Source: Pseudomonadota bacterium
Lineage (GTDB): Bacteria > Pseudomonadota > Gammaproteobacteria > Burkholderiales > Burkholderiaceae_D
Assembly: GCA_021821365.1 (NCBI GenBank)
Contig: JAKACN010000016.1
Coordinates: 1-38,805, forward strand
Length of the DNA stretch: 38,805 bases
Direction of reading: 5' to 3'
Part shown: positions 34,910 to 38,805 of the stretch, piece by piece
How positions within the stretch are numbered: position 1 is the stretch's first letter
Layout of the letters: each line of letters opens with the position of its first letter
Made by a program: the position numbers and the translations under genes
The notes under the pieces: generated by a model
The model's database searches: none
What the model was told of the DNA's origin: nothing
The model's input: the letters and a program-made list of their open reading frames with translations, nothing else

Positions 34910-36016
34910 TCATGCCTTCGAAGCGCGGATGAGACCGGGCTGGGGGAGTCCTTCCGGTGCCATCGCATATCGCGCGGGAGCGCGAACCAGGTGCAAGGTG
35001 CGCGTCGGATAGGCAATGGATATGTCCAGCTCCCTCAGTTGTTCCAGAAGGTCGAGGTTGATTCGCTGCTGGATGTCCATGTAGTGGTTGTAGTCGGGCG
35101 TGAGTACGTAGTACACGACTTCGAACTGGAGCGCACTGTCGCCGTACGCCTTGAAGTGCGCGCGGTCGAAGCGTGTTTCGGCGCCGAGGCTTTCGACGAT
35201 CTTCCGGACGAGATCCGGGATGCGGCGCACATCGTCGAGCGCGGTTTCGTAGGCGATTCCGAATTCGAACTGCACGCGGCGCTCCTGCATGCGCTTGTAG
35301 TTGCGGATCCGGTTTTTCAGCAATTCGGTATTGGAAAAGACGATCTGCTCGCCGCCAAGGCTGCGAATGCGCGTGGTCTTGAGACCGACGTATTCGACGG
35401 TCCCGAGATAGTCGTCGACGACGATGAAATCGCCGATCACGAACGGTTTGTCCAGTGCGATCGACACCGACGAAAACACATCGCCGAGGATGTTCTGTAC
35501 CGCCAGCGCCACCGCGATGCCGCCGATGCCGAGGCTTGCCATCAGCGTCGTGATGTTGAATCCCAGGTTATCCAGTGCCAGGAGCGCCGCGAGCGACCAC
35601 AGAACGATGCGGGCGATCAGCCCGACCACCATCAGGTGCGTCGCTCCCGAGGGATCATGCTCGCGATGCCGTTCGAACGCGCGTTTCACCGCGACGACCA
35701 CCATACGGTTGCCCCACAGCGCAAGCTGCGTCATCAGCACCACCACCCATGCGTGGTGAACAAGCTTTTCGTGCGATGGCGACAGATCGACTTCGCTGAG
35801 CACGATCAACAGCGAAAGCGCGATGACGAACGGCAGGCGCGTTGCATTCAGCAACTGCTCCGGGTAGTCGAGCACGTGCAGCAGTTCGTTCTTTGCCGCA
35901 AGCCGATGCAGTTGGCGGGCAAGGAAGGATTTCAGCAGAAGCAGCGCGATGAAGACCGTGGCGAATCCGCCGCTTGTCCACATCAATTCATAGGCAGAGA
36001 TATCAGGTGCAATCAT
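34910..36016 (-). CDS. MscS-family mechanosensitive channel
   Basis: A 368-residue small-conductance mechanosensitive channel that opens under membrane tension to release solutes during osmotic downshock. Four predicted helices occupy the first ~190 residues; the pore-lining helix has the small-residue pattern MASLGIGGIAVALAVQNILGD, followed by the beta domain (DKPFVIGDFIVVDDYLGTVEYVGLKTTRIR, in parts) and the C-terminal alpha/beta domain. The ATG at 36016 is preceded by a weak GAAAGA site. Its stop codon is within the ATG region of otsA (ATGA at 34910-34913), so it heads the mscS-otsA-otsB operon. Paired direct-repeat sites lie in the divergent gap upstream. Confidence 0.93.
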   Translation of the reverse strand: MIAPDISAYELMWTSGGFATVFIALLLLKSFLARQLHRLAAKNELLHVLDYPEQLLNATRLPFVIALSLLIVLSEVDLSPSHEKLVHHAWVVVLMTQLALWGNRMVVVAVKRAFERHREHDPSGATHLMVVGLIARIVLWSLAALLALDNLGFNITTLMASLGIGGIAVALAVQNILGDVFSSVSIALDKPFVIGDFIVVDDYLGTVEYVGLKTTRIRSLGGEQIVFSNTELLKNRIRNYKRMQERRVQFEFGIAYETALDDVRRIPDLVRKIVESLGAETRFDRAHFKAYGDSALQFEVVYYVLTPDYNHYMDIQQRINLDLLEQLRELDISIAYPTRTLHLVRAPARYAMAPEGLPQPGLIRASKA

Positions 36017-36212
36017 TCTTTCGTTCTGGCATCGGCGTGTCGGCCGGTGGCTCTCACGCCGCGTCGCGCACGCTAAACCGATTCAGCAGTTGCGGGATTT
36101 CCGGTGAATTCCCGGCAACAGGAAAGAAAGGCCGGCAGGAGCGGGTCCTGCGGGCCGATGGGGATCATCGGGCATTGCCCGGAATGAACAGGTGCCATAT
36201 TGCACCACGACA

Positions 36213-36280
36213 CTTAGGGGAAACTTAACCCCCGGAAAAACGGTGGAGGAGCAACACAGCCGTCCTAAGTTTCACCTAAT
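36213..36280. promoter_or_regulatory. Paired, oppositely oriented OmpR-family-like boxes
   Basis: CTTAGG-N5-CTTAAC on the plus strand (36213-36229) and ATTAGG-N5-CTTAGG on the minus strand (36280-36264) are direct repeats with 11-base period and mirror each other: TTAGGGGAAACTTA and TAAGTTTCACCTAA form an inverted repeat with one mismatch over 14 bases. This resembles PmrA/BasR boxes (CTTAAT-N5-CTTAAT type). They lie between mscS and the PDZ lipoprotein gene. The factor is inferred only. Confidence 0.5.
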
Positions 36281-36305
36281 TTTTCGGGTGCATGCTTCCT
36301 TCATC

Positions 36306-37490
36306 ATGAACACGACACTGCGATTTCCCGATCTGCCCTGCGTGATGCGTCACATGCTGTGCGCAGGAGGCGCAGCAATGCTGGCGGCTATCCTCTCGTC
36401 CTGCGGTACGGTGCCTGTTGCCGCGCCCATCGCCGAGCCCCCGCTCGCAACTTCGTCAGTTGCGGTGACGGACGCGCCGCATATACCGGCGTCACCCCCG
36501 TCCGTCGATCATGCCGGGGTCTCGTCGCAGCCTTCCATGGCGCCACCGGCACCATCGGATGCTGACAAGGCAGCGGCATTGCGTGCATGGGTCCGGGAGC
36601 AGCGGCGAATTTATCGGGTAGCGGCGCCCTTGCTGATCAACAATGCGGAATTTTGCCCCCAGCACGCCCGGCAGGTTCTCGGGTTTACAGCGAAGAACAT
36701 GTATTCCTACTCCGATGCGTTCATCGACATCGCCAGGTCCGCGCTTGGATTGGGCGAGGACTTGCAGATCATGGACGTCCTGCCGGGGAGCGGCGCGGAG
36801 CAGGTCGGATTGCGCGAGGGCGACGTGCTTCTGGCCGTCGAGATCGAACCGATGCCCAAGGGGGCGGAGGCGGAGCGCGAGGCAGCCGAGTTGATCGGTT
36901 CGGAGATGCGTGGGCGGACGAGCCTGCGCATGGGGATACGGCGCGACGGGCAGCACATCAGAATCGACGTGCCGCTGACATCGACGTGCGCCATGGCAAT
37001 GGATCTGGGAAATGCAATGGAACCGCTTGGCTTTGCCGATGGCCAGCGGGTAATGATTACGCGTGGCATGCTCGATTTCGTGCAATCCGATCAAGAGCTC
37101 GCCTACGTTCTGGCCAGGGAAATGGCTCGCAATGAAACCATGACGGAGGGAAGTGTGGAAATGCGCGACATTATCGATCGCCTCCATTCTCTTGACGCCA
37201 GCACCCTATCCGGCGACGTTCCGGATGCGCTCAACGGCGCTATGCAATCCTATGCGAAGGACATGGATTCCGATACCGGCAGGCTGGCGCTCAAGATGCT
37301 CGCGCGCGCCGGCTACGATATCGCGGACTATCAGGCATTCTGGCAGCGGCTTGCGACGCGACTGGCGGACGGAATCAACACCGGTGCACCGGCCGTCGCG
37401 CGGCCCGAAACCGTTCGGCTTTCCGCGCTCGATCGGGCGGCAAGGGGCACTACGCCGGGTGCAGCAGGAGAACTTCCGCATGCACAATGA
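36306..37490 (+). CDS. PDZ-containing lipoprotein with degenerate M48 metallopeptidase domain
   Basis: A 394-residue exported protein. A signal peptide ends in the lipobox LSSC (Cys33), followed by a Pro/Ala/Ser-rich linker to about residue 90. A PDZ-like domain spans about 150-225 (IMDVLPGSGAEQVGLREGDVLLAVE). The C-terminal part matches the M48 (BepA/LoiP-like) layout: VMITRGMLDFVQSDQELAYVLAREMAR and AGYDIADYQAFWQRL. The zinc motif HExxH is replaced by REMAR (271-275), keeping the Glu but losing both His, and the downstream Glu ligand is Asp323. It is thus probably not an active zinc peptidase, possibly a chaperone or scaffold. The ATG at 36306 gives the best signal peptide; a GTG at 36192 is also in frame. 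No partner gene is adjacent. Confidence 0.85.
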   Translation: MNTTLRFPDLPCVMRHMLCAGGAAMLAAILSSCGTVPVAAPIAEPPLATSSVAVTDAPHIPASPPSVDHAGVSSQPSMAPPAPSDADKAAALRAWVREQRRIYRVAAPLLINNAEFCPQHARQVLGFTAKNMYSYSDAFIDIARSALGLGEDLQIMDVLPGSGAEQVGLREGDVLLAVEIEPMPKGAEAEREAAELIGSEMRGRTSLRMGIRRDGQHIRIDVPLTSTCAMAMDLGNAMEPLGFADGQRVMITRGMLDFVQSDQELAYVLAREMARNETMTEGSVEMRDIIDRLHSLDASTLSGDVPDALNGAMQSYAKDMDSDTGRLALKMLARAGYDIADYQAFWQRLATRLADGINTGAPAVARPETVRLSALDRAARGTTPGAAGELPHAQ

Positions 37491-37646
37491 CCCGCATGGA
37501 TCTTTCCTCATGCTTTGAGGGCAATCACGTTGAGTGAAACCGGTTTCCGCCGCATGTTATGGTCGCTTCGCCCCGCACTTCATGGTCAAGGGGCCACTCC
37601 TGCCTGCCACCCATTATCGTCCAGCCGTGAGCACTAAGAGGAAATG

Positions 37647-38036
37647 ATGAATCGGGAAGAAATACCCGATGAGGTAAAGCGATTCATTCTGATCAGCATC
37701 CCCTCGGTTCCCTACCTGGAGGCTATCCTGTTGCTGCGCAGGGAGAGAGACCGCGGCTGGACCGCCGGCGAGCTTGCACAAAGGCTATACGTGAGCGCAA
37801 AGGTTGCCGCCGAGGTGTTGTCCGGTTCCGCGGCTGCGGGAATCGCGGCGATCGAAGACACCTCGGCGCTCGTGTATCGCTATCAGCCGGCCTCTGCCGG
37901 CCTGGAGCAAATGATCGACCGGTTGGCGGCGATCTATGCGAAGAACCTGATCGACGTAACCAATCTGATCCACTCGAAAACGAGCAAGAGCGCGCAGCAA
38001 TTTGCCGACGCGTTCATCTGGCGAAAGGATGGATGA
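37647..38036 (+). CDS. Conserved small protein, winged-helix-like, first gene of a DUF5985 cassette
   Basis: A 129-residue soluble protein of unknown function. The N-terminal half has a helix-turn-helix-like pattern (VPYLEAILLLRRERDRGWTAGELAQRLYVSAKVAAEVL), which could be a winged helix; the C-terminal half ends in a conserved-looking LIDVTNLIHSKTSK and AQQFADAFIWRKDG. From memory, similar proteins accompany pairs of small DUF5985 membrane proteins, as here. A good AGAGGAA site precedes two tandem ATGs (37644, 37647); the second fits the spacing better. The stop is next to the start of the membrane protein gene that follows. Confidence 0.75.
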   Translation: MNREEIPDEVKRFILISIPSVPYLEAILLLRRERDRGWTAGELAQRLYVSAKVAAEVLSGSAAAGIAAIEDTSALVYRYQPASAGLEQMIDRLAAIYAKNLIDVTNLIHSKTSKSAQQFADAFIWRKDG

Positions 38037-38037
38037 C

Positions 38038-38295
38038 ATGGCAGCACTGATCTATGCCCTGTGCGCGTTGACTGCGCTGACGTGCGCCTTTTTGCTGCTG
38101 CGCGGCTACACCAGGCTAAAGTCCGGCATGCTGCTCTGGAGCGGCATTTGTTTCGCCGGTTTGGCGGCCAATAACTTTCTGCTCGTATTGGATCGGATCT
38201 TCCTGCCCGGGACGGATCTGCTGACCATACGACTTTTCACGGCACTGATCGCACTGCTGCCCTTGCTTTACGGGTTGATATGGACAGACGAGTGA
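38038..38295 (+). CDS. Small membrane protein, DUF5985-like
   Basis: An 85-residue protein with three predicted helices: ALIYALCALTALTCAFLLLRG, a second at LLWSGICFAGLAANNFLLVL, and a third at LFTALIALLPLLYGLIW. No catalytic motif. The ATG at 38038 lies directly after the upstream stop with AAAGGA eight bases before it. Its size and helix pattern match the DUF5985 family and the next gene. Function unknown. Confidence 0.8.
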   Translation: MAALIYALCALTALTCAFLLLRGYTRLKSGMLLWSGICFAGLAANNFLLVLDRIFLPGTDLLTIRLFTALIALLPLLYGLIWTDE

Positions 38296-38302
38296 GGCTG
38301 CC

Positions 38303-38569
38303 ATGAATCAAATGCTGGTCGGCGCGATTGCCATGGCTTCCCTGGTTGTCAGCCTCGTCTTCCTTCGTTTCTGGAGAAGCACGGGCGACCGCTTTTTCCT
38401 TTACTTCGCCCTGTCGTTTTTCCTGCAGGCGTTCGGCCGCGTGGTGCTGGGCAGCTCCGCGATACAGGATGAGGATACGCCGTTGTTCTACTTGATCAGG
38501 CTGGTGGCGTATGGCCTGATCCTGCTTGCCATCATTCAGAAAAACAGCGGATCGAGCAAAGACAACTGA
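38303..38569 (+). CDS. Small membrane protein, DUF5985-like (second)
   Basis: An 88-residue inner-membrane protein of three predicted helices: MLVGAIAMASLVVSLVFLRFW, FFLYFALSFFLQAFGRVVLG and LIRLVAYGLILLAIIQK. It starts seven bases after the preceding gene with a GAGG ribosome site, so the two are likely cotranslated and may form a complex. Charged residues cluster in the loop RSTGDR and the C-terminal tail. Function unknown. Confidence 0.8.
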   Translation: MNQMLVGAIAMASLVVSLVFLRFWRSTGDRFFLYFALSFFLQAFGRVVLGSSAIQDEDTPLFYLIRLVAYGLILLAIIQKNSGSSKDN

Positions 38570-38604
38570 GCGTGCGCAAGAAGAGCGGCATGGGTTCCGG
38601 ACGT

Positions 38605-38805
38605 TCAGCCCCCTCTGCGCACTGCTTCCAGCATCTGTGCCAGCTTCGCCGCCGAAACCTCTCCCACGCGCGCCCCGACCAGCCTTCCCCGTGCATTGAA
38701 TACGAGCGTGGTGGGCATGGCCGCGGCGCCTGTTTGTTTCGCCACGGCGCCGGTCTGGTCCAGCAACACATTGGCGAGAGCCAACCCGGCCGCGTCGAGG
38801 GACTC
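38605..38805 (-). CDS. Thioredoxin-fold (TlpA-like) protein, N-terminus beyond window
   Basis: The last 66 codons of a gene on the minus strand; the frame runs from the window edge to a TGA at 38605-38607. The translated tail includes GAAAMPTTLVFNARGRLVGARVGEVS, the cis-proline loop and central strands of TlpA/ResA-type thiol-disulfide oxidoreductases. The active-site CxxC lies outside the window, so function as a reductant or cytochrome c maturation factor cannot be checked. Convergent with the DUF5985 cassette, 35 bases apart. Confidence 0.8.
   Translation of the reverse strand, partial: ESLDAAGLALANVLLDQTGAVAKQTGAAAMPTTLVFNARGRLVGARVGEVSAAKLAQMLEAVRRGG

Noticed and set aside
1-38805. CRISPR arrays, tRNA or rRNA genes, insertion sequences, prophage or integrase genes
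   Set aside because: No repeated spacer-unit arrays, no cloverleaf-like stretches noticed, no transposase or integrase motifs, and no base-composition break; the region looks like ordinary chromosome.

Overview
The window is a gene-dense, GC-rich chromosomal segment from a betaproteobacterium, most likely Burkholderiales and plausibly an Oxalobacteraceae/Herbaspirillum-like organism. This rests on overall character: an NAD-linked formate dehydrogenase locus in fdsGBACD order, a DUF2242 lipoprotein, GC-biased codon use and Burkholderiales-like protein families. No rRNA, tRNA, CRISPR array, insertion sequence or prophage was seen. Two genes run off the window: an emrB-type gene at the left edge and a thioredoxin-like (TlpA-type) gene at the right edge.

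Layout. 1-3.0 kb (minus strand): an EmrAB-type drug efflux operon with a universal stress protein gene between the membrane fusion protein and the transporter. 3.2-8.7 kb: mixed housekeeping and stress genes, namely an HHE hemerythrin, a DUF2242 lipoprotein, a VIT/CCC1 iron/manganese transporter, a secreted type-B carboxylesterase, a SAM methyltransferase and, divergently, a bacteriohemerythrin preceded by an FNR/DNR-like palindrome. 8.9-17.9 kb: a GABA or polyamine utilisation locus. On the minus strand lie gabT, an ABC transporter (ATPase, binding protein, two permeases) and gabD; a divergent MocR/GabR-type regulator sits at the head. 18.0-23.9 kb (plus strand): a complete fdsGBA-fdhD-fdsD operon for a soluble molybdenum NAD-dependent formate dehydrogenase. 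23.9-27.2 kb (minus): a membrane diguanylate cyclase and a phospholipase-D-family lipoprotein. 27.4-30.5 kb (plus): a second efflux operon, marR-emrA-emrB, with an operator-like palindrome over its -10 and a clear terminator at its end. 30.6-36.0 kb (minus): mscS, otsA, otsB and a D-Ala-D-Ala endopeptidase, an osmotic-stress cluster in which OtsA carries an N-terminal two-TM sensor-like region. 36.3-38.6 kb (plus): a PDZ lipoprotein with a degenerate M48 peptidase domain, then a three-gene cassette (winged-helix-like protein plus two DUF5985-like small membrane proteins).

How they work together. GabT and GabD convert GABA to succinate, and the adjacent ABC importer probably supplies GABA or a related amine; control is probably by the divergent GabR-like protein. 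The binding-protein gene is bracketed by an upstream hairpin and a downstream terminator-like hairpin, as expected if it is made in excess over the permeases. MscS, the membrane-anchored OtsA and OtsB form a tight overlapping operon that could couple turgor to trehalose synthesis. The strongest candidates for undescribed biology are the sensor-OtsA fusion beside mscS, the stress protein embedded in an emr operon, the zinc-ligand-less M48/PDZ lipoprotein and the DUF5985 cassette. Functions are read from motifs and context only; no database search was possible.
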